64,000 nucleotides of DNA, from assembly GCF_900105595.1 (NCBI RefSeq), contig NZ_LT629784.1:124001-188000 (forward strand). The letters run 5' to 3'. The translations under genes were made by a program, and so were the position numbers. This document shows, piece after piece, positions 1 to 9,523 of the stretch (the stretch's first letter is position 1; the number at the start of each line of letters is the position of its first letter). The stretch is from Stappia sp. ES.058 (GTDB taxonomy: Bacteria > Pseudomonadota > Alphaproteobacteria > Rhizobiales > Stappiaceae). The notes below the pieces were generated by a model. That model made no database searches. It saw only the letters and a program-made list of their open reading frames with translations, and was not told the DNA's origin.

Positions 1-387
1 CGACAGTGCGCAGGCCGGCTTTTTGAAAGTACCGTTGCGTACGCAGGCGCGACGTTGACGTTTGCTCACGCAACGTATTTGTCGCCATGTGATTTGAAAT
101 GAAACATTCGACTGAATTCTGAGGTCCCGATAGTCTTTCGTTACAAGGAGGATAGGGACTCTGCTATGCGTGAAACGCATTTGTTATCTGTTGTTTCAAG
201 GTTTATCTAAACGATGACTTCGGTGCGGCAAGGGGCGCGGCACCGGGGTGGACTTGCGCATTGCGCGCGCCGACCGTGGTTGGCCGCGATCCGCAACCTT
301 TCGAGACAGATATGCGACGCTCGCTTGTGTTCCAGGGAACGCGAGTGGGCGCTGGCGTTCGACCTTTGGACGGGACGACACCCACAA
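1..387. other. gene-poor left edge
   Basis: No convincing full-length gene is visible before position 388. The stretch includes a purine-rich ribosome-binding-like site (AAGGAGG at about 145-151) followed by a 14-codon open frame at 166-210, and an ATG at 214 that is in frame with the receiver-like gene starting at 388. The N-terminal extension that the 214 start would add (58 residues) is arginine-rich and shows no recognisable domain, so I prefer the internal start. The 5' end of the window may cut an upstream regulatory region. Confidence 0.4.
166..210 (+). CDS. possible 14-residue leader peptide
   Basis: A 14-codon frame (MRETHLLSVVSRFI, then TAA) begins 14 bases after a good AAGGAGG and ends three bases before an ATG at 214 that reads into the receiver-like gene. 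The start region is itself a small palindrome (ATGCGT-GAA-ACGCAT). The layout resembles a leader peptide coupled to the gene behind it, but so short a frame can arise by chance. The peptide shows no run of one amino acid that would suggest attenuation. It could equally be a meaningless frame inside the 5' untranslated region. Confidence 0.15.
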   Translation: MRETHLLSVVSRFI

Positions 388-813
388 ATGATGCATGCGA
401 TTCCCCACGCGGTCTTCCTTCACGTGGAAGCCGACACACATGATGCTTCCGTGATGAGCGAAGCGCTCAAGCGAGTGACCGGCAACGTCCGGGTCCGTCG
501 GGTGAGCGCCGCGGAGACGGCGCTCGACCTGGTTTCGGGCGGCGGCGAAGGCGGCCCTCCGTTCGATTGCGTGATTTCGTCGCTGTGCCTTCCCGGTCTC
601 GATGGAGCCGGGCTTGCCCGACGTTTGCGCCAGCGCTTCGATGTGGCGACCCTTCCGGTCTTCGGATTGACGCGCGATGCCCCGGCCTCGACCCCGGATT
701 GCGACTGGTTCGATGCCGTGTTCCAGAAGGCGAGCGACGCGCGCGGCCTTCTTCCCGTCGCGGCGGCGATCGTTGATCTCTGGTTTTCCCAGGCCCGTCG
801 CTTTCACTGCTGA
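388..813 (+). CDS. degenerate response-regulator receiver-like protein
   Basis: This protein of about 141 residues has the layout of a CheY-like receiver domain: an opening hydrophobic strand (HAVFLHVEAD), a middle strand and turn (CVISSLCLPGLDG) that aligns with the usual phosphoacceptor strand xLDLxLPxxDG, and a late lysine (VFQKASD) in the position of the conserved Lys. The phosphoacceptor Asp is replaced by Ser and the N-terminal acidic pair is mostly lost. It is therefore probably a pseudo-receiver that binds a partner without being phosphorylated. There is no output domain. I chose the ATG at 388 because the domain begins directly after it; an in-frame ATG at 214 is possible. It converges on the ghrA-like gene, leaving 18 bases between stops. 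Confidence 0.6.
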   Translation: MMHAIPHAVFLHVEADTHDASVMSEALKRVTGNVRVRRVSAAETALDLVSGGGEGGPPFDCVISSLCLPGLDGAGLARRLRQRFDVATLPVFGLTRDAPASTPDCDWFDAVFQKASDARGLLPVAAAIVDLWFSQARRFHC

Positions 814-831
814 GATGTGCGGTTCGCGCCT

Positions 832-1776
832 TCAGTAACCACGTGCCGGGTCGACGCGATTGTCGAGCGTACCATCCGTTTCGAAACGCCGGATTTGCTC
901 CGCCACATAGTCGGAAATTGCTTCCGGATCGCTGTCTGCGGCCACATGCGGGGTGATGATCGCGTTTTCGCACGCCCATAGCGGGCTTTTTTCCGCCAGC
1001 GGCTCGGTCTCGAACACATCGAGGCTCGCGGCCTTGAGCGTGCCGTCTTCCAGAGCGGCAATGAGATCCGCCTCCACATGACTGCCGCCCCGGCCGGCGT
1101 TGATGAAGACCGGTCCGCCGAGAACCCCGTCGCGGGCGAGTTTTTCCAAAACGCTCTTGTTCACAAGTCCGCGCGTCTCCGCCGTCAGCGGCAGCAGGTT
1201 CACCAGAACGTCGGTGCGCGCCAGGAAGGTGTCGAACTCCGCCGCGCCCGCGAAGCAGTCGATGCCCTCAAGCGTCTTTTTCGAGCGCGACCAGCCGGAG
1301 ACCTTGAAACCGAGACGCGTCAAAACGTCGGCGGCGTCGGCACCGAGCACGCCGAGCCCCAGGACCCCGACCCGCAGGTCGCGCGCGCTCGGTTGCTCAA
1401 GTTCACGCCAGACGCGGGTGCGCTGCTGGGCGGCGTAGGCGAGATGCTGGCGGTGATGCAGAAGAACCTGCAGCGCGATCCACTCGCTCATGCGCGCCGT
1501 CAGATCGGGATCGACGACCCGCACCATCGGCACGTCCGGAAGGCCGGCCTGGCCAAGCAGGTGGTCGACGCCCGCACCGAGCGAGAACACCACCTCCAGA
1601 TTGGGGCAGGCAGCGAGAACCTTCGCTGGCGCCTTCCACGTGAGCGCATAGCGGATATCGGCGGGGTTGCCGATGGCGTCCGGCCAGCTGCGGATGTCGC
1701 GATCCGGGAAACGCGCCTTCAACCGTGCGACCCACGTCTGCGTGTCCCATCCCTTCACCGCAACGAGCAGCGCCAT
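832..1776 (-). CDS. ghrA: glyoxylate/hydroxypyruvate reductase A-type dehydrogenase
   Basis: A 314-residue member of the D-isomer-specific 2-hydroxyacid dehydrogenase family, closest in feel to GhrA, which reduces glyoxylate and hydroxypyruvate with NADPH in the cytosol. The NAD(P)-binding fingerprint GLGVLG lies near residues 138-143. The catalytic triad is visible in order: Arg in INAGRGG, Glu in VFETEPL and His in ITPHVA. Length matches the family (about 312). The ATG at 1776 is preceded by a clear GGGAGGA. It is monocistronic as far as can be seen. Substrate assignment within the family is inferred, so a different 2-oxoacid substrate is possible. Confidence 0.85.
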   Translation of the reverse strand: MALLVAVKGWDTQTWVARLKARFPDRDIRSWPDAIGNPADIRYALTWKAPAKVLAACPNLEVVFSLGAGVDHLLGQAGLPDVPMVRVVDPDLTARMSEWIALQVLLHHRQHLAYAAQQRTRVWRELEQPSARDLRVGVLGLGVLGADAADVLTRLGFKVSGWSRSKKTLEGIDCFAGAAEFDTFLARTDVLVNLLPLTAETRGLVNKSVLEKLARDGVLGGPVFINAGRGGSHVEADLIAALEDGTLKAASLDVFETEPLAEKSPLWACENAIITPHVAADSDPEAISDYVAEQIRRFETDGTLDNRVDPARGY

Positions 1777-1827
1777 ATCCGTCCTCCCGAAAATGCGTCC
1801 AGAAACCTGTTTGCGATCAGACCGCTG

Positions 1828-3060
1828 TCATAGCCCGTCGGAGCGTCTGGCGAAAGGGGAGGGCGCTCCGGCGCCGTTTTCCGCAGGCCTCGGGCTCGGA
1901 TCGGAGGCAGGTGCTCGCTCGCTCGCCTGGTCCTGTCCGGGGGCGAGATCCAGATCTCCGATGCCGCGCCCGCGCTTGCCGATCTTGTCGGTGGAAATCA
2001 GGATCTGGTCGATGTCGCGGTTTGCCTGGCCGAAGTGGTCCTGAAGCTTGTGAACCCGCTTTTCCAGACGGTCGATATCCTCCACCAGATGGCCGACCTC
2101 GGCCTGGATCAGATGCGCCTCCTCGCGCATGCGGGCATCGCGCAGCAGCGATTGCACCACCTGGACGCACAGCATCAGCAGCGACGGCGAGACGATGACA
2201 ACACGCAGCCGGTGTGCACGCTGGATCAGATCGTCGAAGTCCTCGTGGATTTCCGCGAACACGCTTTCCGACGGCACGAACATGAAGGCGGTGTCCTGGG
2301 TTTCGCCGGGGATCAGGTAGCGGTCCTTGATGTCGTTGAGATGTTTGCCGATATCGCGGCGAAAGCGGGCGCGCGCCTGTTTCAACTGCTCCGCATCCGC
2401 CGCGCGGCGGATGTCGCTGTGCGCCTCCAGTGGAAACTTGGCATCGATGACAAGCGGCGGAGCATCGCCCGGCAGATGGATCAGGCAGTCGGGGCGCACG
2501 CCCGAGGACAGCGTCGCCTGAAAGCTGTAGCTCCCCTGCGGCAGCGCATCCTGGATCAATGCTTCCATCCGCCCCTGACCGAACGCGCCGCGCGTCTGCT
2601 TGTTGGACAGGACCGATTGCAGCGCGCCGACCTGGCCGCTCAATTCGCGGATGGTGGTCTGTGCCCGGTCGATGACGGCGAGGCGCTCGTGCAGATGGCG
2701 CAGGCCGTCGTGGGTGCGCCGCGTTCCCTCCGCCATCGACTGGCCGAGCTTGTGGCTCATGCCGTCGAGGCGCTCGTTCACCGCACGCATCAGGTCGCCC
2801 TGACGCGTGCCGAAGACCTCCGCCATGGTCTGCATCCGGCCGGTCATTTCCGACTGGACCTTGAGCAGGTCGGAGATCCGCCCTTCCAGTTCGCGGGCCT
2901 GGTCTTCCGCCCGCCATTCCGCGTGACGACGCGCACGGGCAAGCCGCGCAAGCAGGATCAGCGCCACCGCGAGCAAGACGGCAACGCCGAGTGCTGTCGC
3001 GATCAGTGTGTCGACGACGGAGACCGGGCGTCCGGCGACGGAAAACAGAATCGATTCCAT
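1828..3060 (-). CDS. rmuC: DNA recombination protein RmuC
   Basis: A 410-residue RmuC-family protein. An N-terminal membrane segment (about residues 15-37) is followed by a long coiled-coil region (about 40-150), then the conserved RmuC core with the nuclease-fold strand VIDAKFPLEA and the PSESVFAEI block. The C-terminus is a charged proline-rich tail. RmuC is linked to limiting rearrangements at inverted repeats and is predicted to be a restriction-endonuclease-fold nuclease. The frame stays open upstream of 3060, but the start at 3060 (MESILFSV) gives the normal membrane anchor. It is divergent from def, with about 107 bases between them. Confidence 0.88.
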   Translation of the reverse strand: MESILFSVAGRPVSVVDTLIATALGVAVLLAVALILLARLARARRHAEWRAEDQARELEGRISDLLKVQSEMTGRMQTMAEVFGTRQGDLMRAVNERLDGMSHKLGQSMAEGTRRTHDGLRHLHERLAVIDRAQTTIRELSGQVGALQSVLSNKQTRGAFGQGRMEALIQDALPQGSYSFQATLSSGVRPDCLIHLPGDAPPLVIDAKFPLEAHSDIRRAADAEQLKQARARFRRDIGKHLNDIKDRYLIPGETQDTAFMFVPSESVFAEIHEDFDDLIQRAHRLRVVIVSPSLLMLCVQVVQSLLRDARMREEAHLIQAEVGHLVEDIDRLEKRVHKLQDHFGQANRDIDQILISTDKIGKRGRGIGDLDLAPGQDQASERAPASDPSPRPAENGAGAPSPFARRSDGL

Positions 3061-3167
3061 GGAAACAAATATAGAACATCCGCGCGATACGCAAAACGTC
3101 TCCGTTGCCGGGCATTCGCGTGCATCCGCGCGTTGACGGCGGCGCGCGCATCTCATATTTGAGCGGC

Positions 3168-3686
3168 ATGACAAAGCGAGACATTCTCATCCTGCCGGAG
3201 GCGAAGCTGCGCCTTTTGAGCGAGCCGGTCGAACGGGTCGACGATGCGGTGCGCCAGCTGGCCGACGACATGCTGGAAACCATGTATTCCGCGCCGGGCA
3301 TCGGTCTCGCCGCGATCCAGATCGGCGAGCCGAAGCGCATGCTTGTGATGGACGTCGCGAGCGAGGACGAGGATCCCGCGCCGATGGTGGTGATCAATCC
3401 CGAAATCGTGTGGGAATCCCCGGAACTGTCGACCTATCAGGAAGGCTGCCTGTCGATCCCCGAGTACTATGAGGACGTGGAGCGGCCGGCGCGCATCGGG
3501 TTGCGCTTTCTCGACCGCGAGGGAGCGGAACGCGAGTTGGAGGCAGACGGCCTGCTCGCGACCTGCCTTCAGCACGAGATCGATCACCTGAACGGCGTGC
3601 TGTTCATCGATCACATCTCCAAGCTGAAACGGGACCGGGTGATGAAAAAGTTCCAGAAGCAGGCGCGCCTGGCGGAGAAACCTTGA
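3168..3686 (+). CDS. def: peptide deformylase
   Basis: Peptide deformylase removes the formyl group from the N-terminal Met of nascent proteins. The 172-residue product carries all three family motifs in order: [17 protein letters not shown] (metal-binding Cys) and HEIDHLNG (two metal-binding His and the catalytic Glu). The start at 3168 gives the standard [12 protein letters not shown]-terminus; an in-frame earlier start at 3105 would add 21 unrelated residues. It heads a run of co-directional genes with marC-like and fmt, and fmt makes the formyl-Met that this enzyme processes. Confidence 0.96.
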   Translation: MTKRDILILPEAKLRLLSEPVERVDDAVRQLADDMLETMYSAPGIGLAAIQIGEPKRMLVMDVASEDEDPAPMVVINPEIVWESPELSTYQEGCLSIPEYYEDVERPARIGLRFLDREGAERELEADGLLATCLQHEIDHLNGVLFIDHISKLKRDRVMKKFQKQARLAEKP

Positions 3687-3729
3687 CCGCCGTGGCGGCG
3701 AACGCCGCAACCCGCCGGGAGGCGGCTTG

Positions 3730-4365
3730 ATGGATACCGCTTGTTTTCCCAAGGTTTTCGCGGCGCTCTTTGCGATCATGAAACCGATCGCCAATTTGCC
3801 GGTGTTCCTGTCGCCGACCGCCGAGCGCGAGCCGGGAGAGACGCGCAAGGTGGCGCTCACCGTGATCGCCGGCCTCGTCGTCGGGGCGACGGTGATCCTC
3901 CTGACCGGCGACCGGCTGCTGGAGATATTCGGCATCGGCCTGAACGACTTTCGTCTGGCGGGCGGGCTGTTGATCTTGCTGATCGCACTCTCCATGCTGC
4001 ACGGTGGGGAGAACGCCTCCCATGCAGGAACCGCGCGCGAGAAAGATCGTCACCAGACGCGCGACAACCCCGGCATCTATCCGCCGACCGTACCGATCCT
4101 GCTGGGACCAGGTACGATCTCGACGATCATCGTGTTCAAGCAGCAGGCCGCCGGCGAGGCCCAGGACACGGCGCTCGTCGCGGCCGTCGCCGGGATCGTG
4201 ACGCTTGTCGGCCTGACGTTTCTGGCGGAACCCTTGCTCGGGCGGTTGCTCGGACAAACGGCGATCAGCATCGTCAGCCGCCTCATGGGCATGATCCTGG
4301 CGGCCATCGCGATGGAAATGATGGTGACGAGCCTCAGGGCGCTGTGGCCGGGACTTGCCGGCTGA
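3730..4365 (+). CDS. MarC-family integral membrane protein
   Basis: A 211-residue protein with about six predicted membrane segments in the MarC/UPF0056 pattern. An N-terminal block containing [11 protein letters not shown] is followed by a central cytoplasmic loop (about residues 96-117) and a conserved second-half segment with [11 protein letters not shown]. The role of the family is unsettled: the historic link to multiple antibiotic resistance has not held up and transport is presumed. The ATG at 3730 has GGGAGGCGG just upstream. It sits 43 bases after def and 44 before fmt, so it interrupts what is often a def-fmt pair. Confidence 0.85.
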   Translation: MDTACFPKVFAALFAIMKPIANLPVFLSPTAEREPGETRKVALTVIAGLVVGATVILLTGDRLLEIFGIGLNDFRLAGGLLILLIALSMLHGGENASHAGTAREKDRHQTRDNPGIYPPTVPILLGPGTISTIIVFKQQAAGEAQDTALVAAVAGIVTLVGLTFLAEPLLGRLLGQTAISIVSRLMGMILAAIAMEMMVTSLRALWPGLAG

Positions 4366-4409
4366 CGGCGCGGCCCGCGAACACGCAGGAGCGAATAAAG
4401 GAAACGCGC

Positions 4410-5357
4410 ATGACCTTGCGGATCGTCTTCATGGGCACGCCGGAGTTTTCCGTGCCCACGCTGATGGAGATCGTCGGGCAGGGGCACGATGTGGTCGCCT
4501 GTTACACCCAGCCGCCGCGCAAGGCCGGGCGGGGCATGGAGGAGCGCAAGTCCGCCGTCCATCAGGCGGCCGAAACGCTCGGGATCGCGGTGCGCACGCC
4601 GGTCTCGCTCAAGTCGGCCGAGGAGCAGGCCCGCTTCGCCGAACTCGATGCGGACGTCGCCGTCGTCGTCGCCTACGGTCTCCTGCTGCCGCAAGCCATT
4701 CTCGATGCGCCGCGTCACGGATGCCTGAACCTTCACGCCTCGCTCCTGCCGCGTTGGCGCGGTGCCGCGCCGATCAACCGCGCGATCATGGCCGGCGACC
4801 GGGAAACCGGCATCGAGGTCATGCGTATGGAGGCCGGCCTCGACACCGGGGCGGTGTGCATGGCGGAGCGGGTCGCCATCGACGACGCCATGACCGCCGG
4901 AGATCTGCATGACCGGCTGTCGGCGCTTGGTGGCGACCTCATGGTGCGGGCGCTTTCGGCGGTCAGGCTCGGTGCGCTGACCGATACGCCGCAGGCCGAA
5001 GACGGCGTGACCTATGCCAGAAAACTCGCCAAGTCGGAGACACGCATCGACTGGACGCAGGCAGCGCGCGCCGTGCACGATCACATTCGCGGCCTGTCGC
5101 CGTTTCCCGGCGCCTGGTGCGAGGTCGGGATCGCGGGCGAACCCGAACGCGTGAAGATCCTGCGCAGCGCGCTTGCCGGGGATGCGAATGCCGCACTCCC
5201 GGGAACGCTGCTGTCGGCCGACAGCGACGGGCTGGTCGTCGCCTGCGGCGAGGGGGCCGTTCGCCTGCTCCAGCTGCAGCGCGCCGGCCGCAAGCCGATG
5301 GCCGCCGACGCATTCCTGCGCGGCGCACAGCTTCGCGTCGGCGACAGGATCGCCTAG
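4410..5357 (+). CDS. fmt: methionyl-tRNA formyltransferase
   Basis: This 315-residue enzyme transfers the formyl group from 10-formyltetrahydrofolate to initiator Met-tRNA. The N-terminal Rossmann-like formyltransferase domain begins [11 protein letters not shown] and includes [14 protein letters not shown] with the catalytic Asn-His region and [14 protein letters not shown]. The C-terminal OB-fold tRNA-binding domain covers about residues 205-315. The ATG at 4410 is preceded by AAAGGA at good spacing. The frame is open upstream into the marC-like gene, but that extension is a shadow. Its pairing with def is functionally coherent. Confidence 0.96.
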   Translation: MTLRIVFMGTPEFSVPTLMEIVGQGHDVVACYTQPPRKAGRGMEERKSAVHQAAETLGIAVRTPVSLKSAEEQARFAELDADVAVVVAYGLLLPQAILDAPRHGCLNLHASLLPRWRGAAPINRAIMAGDRETGIEVMRMEAGLDTGAVCMAERVAIDDAMTAGDLHDRLSALGGDLMVRALSAVRLGALTDTPQAEDGVTYARKLAKSETRIDWTQAARAVHDHIRGLSPFPGAWCEVGIAGEPERVKILRSALAGDANAALPGTLLSADSDGLVVACGEGAVRLLQLQRAGRKPMAADAFLRGAQLRVGDRIA

Positions 5358-5390
5358 GATGCCTTGCCACGCCTCAACCGGACACCGATC

Positions 5391-5921
5391 ATGACACGTC
5401 ACCCGCTTCCCGAACCCGTCATCCGCGCCGTCACCGAGGCGGACGAGGCCGAAATCGCCCTGTTGCTCGCCTCGGCGTTCGGTCAGGACGCGGAGGCGCA
5501 TCTGGTGAACGAGCTGCGCGCCTGCGGCTCGCTGATTCTGGAGCGGGTCTCCGTCGATCCTGACGGCACGCTGGAGGGCTATGTCGCCTTTTCCCGCGTC
5601 ACCGGCGCGGGAGCGGCGCACCGTCTCGCCATTTCCTGTCTGGCACCTGTCGCGGTGCGGCCCGACCGGCAGAGGAGCGGCGTCGGCACGCAGCTGATCG
5701 AGGCGGCGCTCGCCGATCTGCGCGCCGACGGCGAGGATCTCGTGCTGGTGCTCGGGCCTCCGTCCTATTATCCGCGCTTCGGCTTCGACGCGGCGCTTGC
5801 GGCCAAGGTGTCCGCGCCCTATGCCGGCACCGCCTTCCAGGCGCTGGCGCTGAGCGAGGCCGCGCCCGCCGCCATGCCCATCGAGGTCGATTTCGCCACG
5901 CCGTTCCAGGCCTTCGACTGA
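5391..5921 (+). CDS. GNAT-family N-acetyltransferase
   Basis: A 176-residue GNAT acetyltransferase resembling the YhbS group. The acetyl-CoA-binding motif A region reads APVAVRPDRQRSGVGTQLIE (Q/RxxGxG/A signature RSGVGT), and LGPPSYYPRFGFDAAL is the typical later strand and helix of this subgroup. The substrate is unknown. It lies between fmt and truA in the same direction, 33 bases after fmt and 18 before truA, so it is probably co-transcribed. The start at 5391 is the ATG nearest the domain; the ribosome-binding site is weak. Confidence 0.8.
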   Translation: MTRHPLPEPVIRAVTEADEAEIALLLASAFGQDAEAHLVNELRACGSLILERVSVDPDGTLEGYVAFSRVTGAGAAHRLAISCLAPVAVRPDRQRSGVGTQLIEAALADLRADGEDLVLVLGPPSYYPRFGFDAALAAKVSAPYAGTAFQALALSEAAPAAMPIEVDFATPFQAFD

Positions 5922-5939
5922 CCAGCGCATCGGGAAGCC

Positions 5940-6758
5940 ATGCCCCGTTACAAGATCACCGTGGACTATGACGGCCGCCCCTTCGTCGGCTGGCAGCGCC
6001 AGGACAACGGGCCCTCCGTTCAAGCCGTGATCGAACGGGCGATCAGGGCGTTTGCCGGCGAGACCGTTTCCATCGGCGGGGCGGGGCGCACCGATTCCGG
6101 CGTGCATGCGCTCGGTCAGGTGGCGCATCTCGACCTGGAAAAGGACTGGCCGGCGGCGACCGTTCTGGGCGCGCTGAACTTTCATTGCCAGCCCGACCCG
6201 GTGGCGCTGCTCGATTGCGAGAAGATGCATGACGGCTTCGATGCGCGGTTTTCGGCGATCCGCCGGCACTATCGCTACCGGATCGCCAATCGCGTCGCGC
6301 CGCTCACCCACGACCGCGGGCTCGCCTGGCATGTGAAGAAGCCGCTCGACGCCGACGCCATGCACGAGGCGGCGCAGGTCTTCGTCGGCCGCCATGATTT
6401 CACCACCTTCCGCCACACCCGCTGTCAGGCGAAAAGCCCGTGGAAGACGCTGGAGGCCTTCCGCGTGCGGCGCGAGGGCGAGGTTGTGATCGCCGAATGC
6501 AGCTCGCGCTCCTTCCTGCACAATCAGGTGCGTTCGATGGTCGGAACGCTTCGCCTGGTCGGGGATGGCCGCTGGACGGCCGAGGATGTGGCACAGGCCC
6601 TTGCCGCGCGCGACCGCGAGGCCTGCGGGCCGGTCGCGCCGCCCGACGGGCTCTATCTCACCCGCGTCGATTATCGTTCCGCAGAGGAAGACCGCGCGTC
6701 GCGCGCGGCCTGGCTGGCGGAGGCAGAGGCAGAGGCCGAGGAGACGCCCGGAGGCTAA
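5940..6758 (+). CDS. truA: tRNA pseudouridine(38-40) synthase TruA
   Basis: A 272-residue TruA, which isomerises uridines 38-40 in the anticodon arm of several tRNAs. The catalytic Asp lies in [15 protein letters not shown] (about residues 47-61). The HYRYRI and [12 protein letters not shown] blocks are also typical. The C-terminal about 20 residues are Glu/Ala-rich ([13 protein letters not shown]). Its TAA stop overlaps the stop of the convergent membrane-protein gene, so the two share four bases (CTAA, 6755-6758). Confidence 0.96.
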   Translation: MPRYKITVDYDGRPFVGWQRQDNGPSVQAVIERAIRAFAGETVSIGGAGRTDSGVHALGQVAHLDLEKDWPAATVLGALNFHCQPDPVALLDCEKMHDGFDARFSAIRRHYRYRIANRVAPLTHDRGLAWHVKKPLDADAMHEAAQVFVGRHDFTTFRHTRCQAKSPWKTLEAFRVRREGEVVIAECSSRSFLHNQVRSMVGTLRLVGDGRWTAEDVAQALAARDREACGPVAPPDGLYLTRVDYRSAEEDRASRAAWLAEAEAEAEETPGG

Positions 6759-7591
6759 GCCTCCGGTGCAGCTGTCTCGCCGGTTTCCGGATCGGGCACC
6801 AGCCGGCGATAGAGATGCCATGTGGTGTGGCCAAGCACAGGCAGCGTCACCAGAAGCCCGGCGAAGACCGGCAGCATCGACAGCAGCATCGTCACCGTGA
6901 TGATGAGCGCCCAGCCGATCATCGGCCCCGGGCTGGTGACAACCGAACGCACGCTGGTGATCATGGCGGTGATGAAGTCGACCTCCCGGTCGAGCAGCAT
7001 CGGGAAGGACACCACGGTCAGGGAAAACAGCACGACGGAGAGCGCGGCTCCCACGATGTTTCCGATCAGCAGGAACATCAGTCCTTCCGGCGTCGTCACC
7101 AGCACCTCGACGAAGGCGGAGAAGCTCGAAAAGGACTGGAAGCCCAGGAACAGCGCCAGCAGCAGCCGCACCTGATACATCCACATGATCTGCACGAAGA
7201 GCACGACGAAGGCCATCCAGGCCAGCTCGCGCCGGCGCTGCGCCCAGATCACGCCGAGCACCCCGCGCCAGGTGAGCGGCTCGCCGCTTTCCAGCCGGCG
7301 GCTGACCTCATAGAGACCGACGGCGACGAAGGGGCCGACAAGCCCGAAGGCAATCGCCAGCGGATAGCTCAGGTAGCTCATCTGGAATGCCGACGCTGTC
7401 AGCAGCACGATGATCCCGCCGGCCGCATAGACGCCGCCGAAGAACAGGCCGAAGCGCGGTGCCTTTCGGAAATCGCGCATTCCCGCGCCAAGCGCGTCGA
7501 CGATGGCGTCGAAGCCGATGGGGTTGACCCGTGTGGGGTCGGGCCGGCGTTCGATTGTGTCGTCCTGCGCCGCACCGTCGCTGCTCGTCAT
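6755..7591 (-). CDS. DUF2189-type integral membrane protein
   Basis: The 278-residue product has a hydrophilic N-terminus of about 35 residues with [20 protein letters not shown] and then about six membrane segments, which is the DUF2189 pattern (some members are annotated as cytochrome c oxidase subunit I-like, without evidence). Its function is unknown. The start at 7591 is favoured by a strong CGGGAGGA upstream; the frame continues open beyond it. A second membrane-protein gene lies 92 bases upstream in the same direction and might share its transcript. Confidence 0.75.
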   Translation of the reverse strand: MTSSDGAAQDDTIERRPDPTRVNPIGFDAIVDALGAGMRDFRKAPRFGLFFGGVYAAGGIIVLLTASAFQMSYLSYPLAIAFGLVGPFVAVGLYEVSRRLESGEPLTWRGVLGVIWAQRRRELAWMAFVVLFVQIMWMYQVRLLLALFLGFQSFSSFSAFVEVLVTTPEGLMFLLIGNIVGAALSVVLFSLTVVSFPMLLDREVDFITAMITSVRSVVTSPGPMIGWALIITVTMLLSMLPVFAGLLVTLPVLGHTTWHLYRRLVPDPETGETAAPEA

Positions 7592-7683
7592 GGGGTGTCC
7601 TCCCGAACGTGTTCTTGTGTCTGGCGCTACAATGCCATCGCCGGGCGGCGTCGAACAGTCGGAGAGTTTCGGATGCGCTGACG

Positions 7684-8280
7684 TCAGACGCCGACCCCGA
7701 AGAGGCGTGCGAAGGCTTCGCCGATCACCATGCTGAGCGCGAACTCCAGGGCAACGAGGCTCACGGCAAGGCCGAAGGAGCACTCAAGCGCTGCCCGCGT
7801 GACGATGTAGCGATAGTGCAGGAAGACGAACATGATCGTGAGAAGCCCGAGGAGATGGAGTTTCGATCCGATCAGGTCGAAGTAGAACGCGGCGAAGAGC
7901 GGTGTCGCGATCAGCGCCATCAGGAACTGTGACCAGTTGCGCAGAATGACGAAGGCCACGTAGTTGTCTGCGATGCCGAGCACCCGGGCAAAGGGCATCA
8001 GCGCCAGGGGGAAGAAAAACCAGTCGATGACGAGCGAGACGTAACCGGCGATCGTGAAATCGGAAAAGTCCGGCAGCCCCTGGTGCGGCAGTTCGATCCT
8101 GGTGAGTTCATAGTCTGCAAACGTGACGAGCACATACATGAGCATGATCGGCACGATCAGCTGGAAGGACCGCCAGAAGCCGGAGATCGAAAAATCATAA
8201 AGGCTGAGATCCAGCGGACGGTTGAGAAACAGATCCCAGGCGCCTTTCGTAGAAAGGCGGATTTCGACAAGGCGTAGCAT
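7684..8280 (-). CDS. hypothetical membrane protein
   Basis: A 198-residue protein that I cannot place in a named family. It has an amphipathic start (MLRLVEIRLSTKGAW) and four or five strongly hydrophobic stretches (about residues 38-58, 78-100, 107-130, 140-158 and 165-190). No signal peptide or catalytic motif is visible. The overall look (a Yip1-like or inner-membrane domain) is suggestive only. It lies between dapE and the DUF2189 gene, all on the minus strand, 33 bases downstream of dapE, and may be read through from dapE. The start has an AGGACGA ribosome-binding-like site. Confidence 0.65.
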   Translation of the reverse strand: MLRLVEIRLSTKGAWDLFLNRPLDLSLYDFSISGFWRSFQLIVPIMLMYVLVTFADYELTRIELPHQGLPDFSDFTIAGYVSLVIDWFFFPLALMPFARVLGIADNYVAFVILRNWSQFLMALIATPLFAAFYFDLIGSKLHLLGLLTIMFVFLHYRYIVTRAALECSFGLAVSLVALEFALSMVIGEAFARLFGVGV

Positions 8281-8313
8281 GATGTCGTCCTGAAGGTGGC
8301 CTTGAGGAAAATC

Positions 8314-9486
8314 TCAGGCGACAGAAAAATAGCTGTCCAGAAACCGGCGGTAGATCGCCGCGAGACGGTCGAGGTCGGCGGTGGCGACGCGTTCGTCGAT
8401 CTTGTGCATGGTCTGGCCGACGAGACCGAATTCCACGACCGGGCAATAATTCTTGATGAAACGCGCATCCGAGGTGCCGCCGCCGGTCGAGAGCTCCGGC
8501 CGGCGTCCGGTTTCCGCTTCCACCGCTTCGCTCAGCGCAACGATCAGCGCCGCGTCATGGGTCAGGAAGCTGTCGCTGGAATCGGGCGAGAAGGCGAGGC
8601 TCCAGTCGCAGGTCAGACCTGACATCTGCGAGAGCGTTTCCCGCAGCTTTGCGGTGAGACTTTCCACCGACCATGTGTCGTTGAAACGCACATTGAAGCG
8701 CGCTTGCGCCTGACCCGGGATGACGTTGGTCGCCGTGTTGCCGATGTCGATGGTGGTGATTTCCAGGTTCGACGGCTGGAACCGTTCGTTGCCGGCGTCG
8801 AGGGTCAGGCTCTGAAGCGCATTCAGCAGCGAAAGCAGGTCCGGCACGGGGTTTTTCGCCAGATGCGGATAGGCGACATGGCCCTGCACGCCGGTCACGG
8901 TCACCGTGCCCGTCAGCGACCCGCGGCGGCCGACCTTGATCGCATCGCCGAGCGCATCCGGATTGGTCGGTTCGCCGACGATGCAGGCATCGAAGACATG
9001 GCCTTGCGCCTTCGCCCAGTCGAGCAGCTTGACCGTGCCGTTGACCGCCGGGCCTTCCTCGTCGCCCGTGATCAGGAAGGAGAGCGTGCCGGGGATCTTG
9101 CCGCCGTGCGCCTCGACAAAGGCGAGTGCCGCTGCCGCGAAGGCCGCGATCCCGCCCTTCATGTCGACCGCGCCGCGCCCGTAAAGCACGCCGTCGACGA
9201 TTTCGCCGGAAAACGGCGGATGCTGCCAGGCATCCGCATCGCCGGCGGGCACCACGTCTGTGTGGCCGGCAAAGACGAAATGCGGCGTGCCCGAGCCGAT
9301 GGTCGCGAAGAGGTTTTCCACGTCCGGCGTGTTTTCGTCGCGAAACACCATGCGGCTGACGGTGAAGCCGGCCGCCTCCAGCCGCGCCTCGAGAAGCGCG
9401 AGCGCACCGCCTTCGGCCGGCGTAACGGAGGGACAGCGCAGCAGGTCGCGGGCAAGGCCGACGGCGGGAGAAGGCGGCTGGGTCAT
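8314..9486 (-). CDS. dapE: succinyl-diaminopimelate desuccinylase
   Basis: This 390-residue M20-family metallohydrolase hydrolyses N-succinyl-LL-diaminopimelate to LL-diaminopimelate in lysine and peptidoglycan synthesis. Metal-site motifs are in order: FAGHTDVVPAGD, GRGAVDMKGGIAAF and the catalytic-Glu block TGDEEGPAVNGT. The C-terminal GGGTSDARF with the last metal-binding His (VGQTMHKIDE) is intact. The start at 9486 (MTQPPSPAVGLARDLL) gives family length; upstream in-frame codons encode unrelated sequence. The pathway partner dapD is about 1.9 kb away on the same strand. Confidence 0.95.
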   Translation of the reverse strand: MTQPPSPAVGLARDLLRCPSVTPAEGGALALLEARLEAAGFTVSRMVFRDENTPDVENLFATIGSGTPHFVFAGHTDVVPAGDADAWQHPPFSGEIVDGVLYGRGAVDMKGGIAAFAAAALAFVEAHGGKIPGTLSFLITGDEEGPAVNGTVKLLDWAKAQGHVFDACIVGEPTNPDALGDAIKVGRRGSLTGTVTVTGVQGHVAYPHLAKNPVPDLLSLLNALQSLTLDAGNERFQPSNLEITTIDIGNTATNVIPGQAQARFNVRFNDTWSVESLTAKLRETLSQMSGLTCDWSLAFSPDSSDSFLTHDAALIVALSEAVEAETGRRPELSTGGGTSDARFIKNYCPVVEFGLVGQTMHKIDERVATADLDRLAAIYRRFLDSYFSVA

Positions 9487-9523
9487 GGGCGGTCGGTCCG
9501 GATGCGGGGCGCGAGGGACGGGG

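Noticed and set aside
4077..7184. 1035-codon open frame on the minus strand
   Set aside because: It is antisense to marC-like, fmt, GNAT and truA genes; composition is typical of a shadow.
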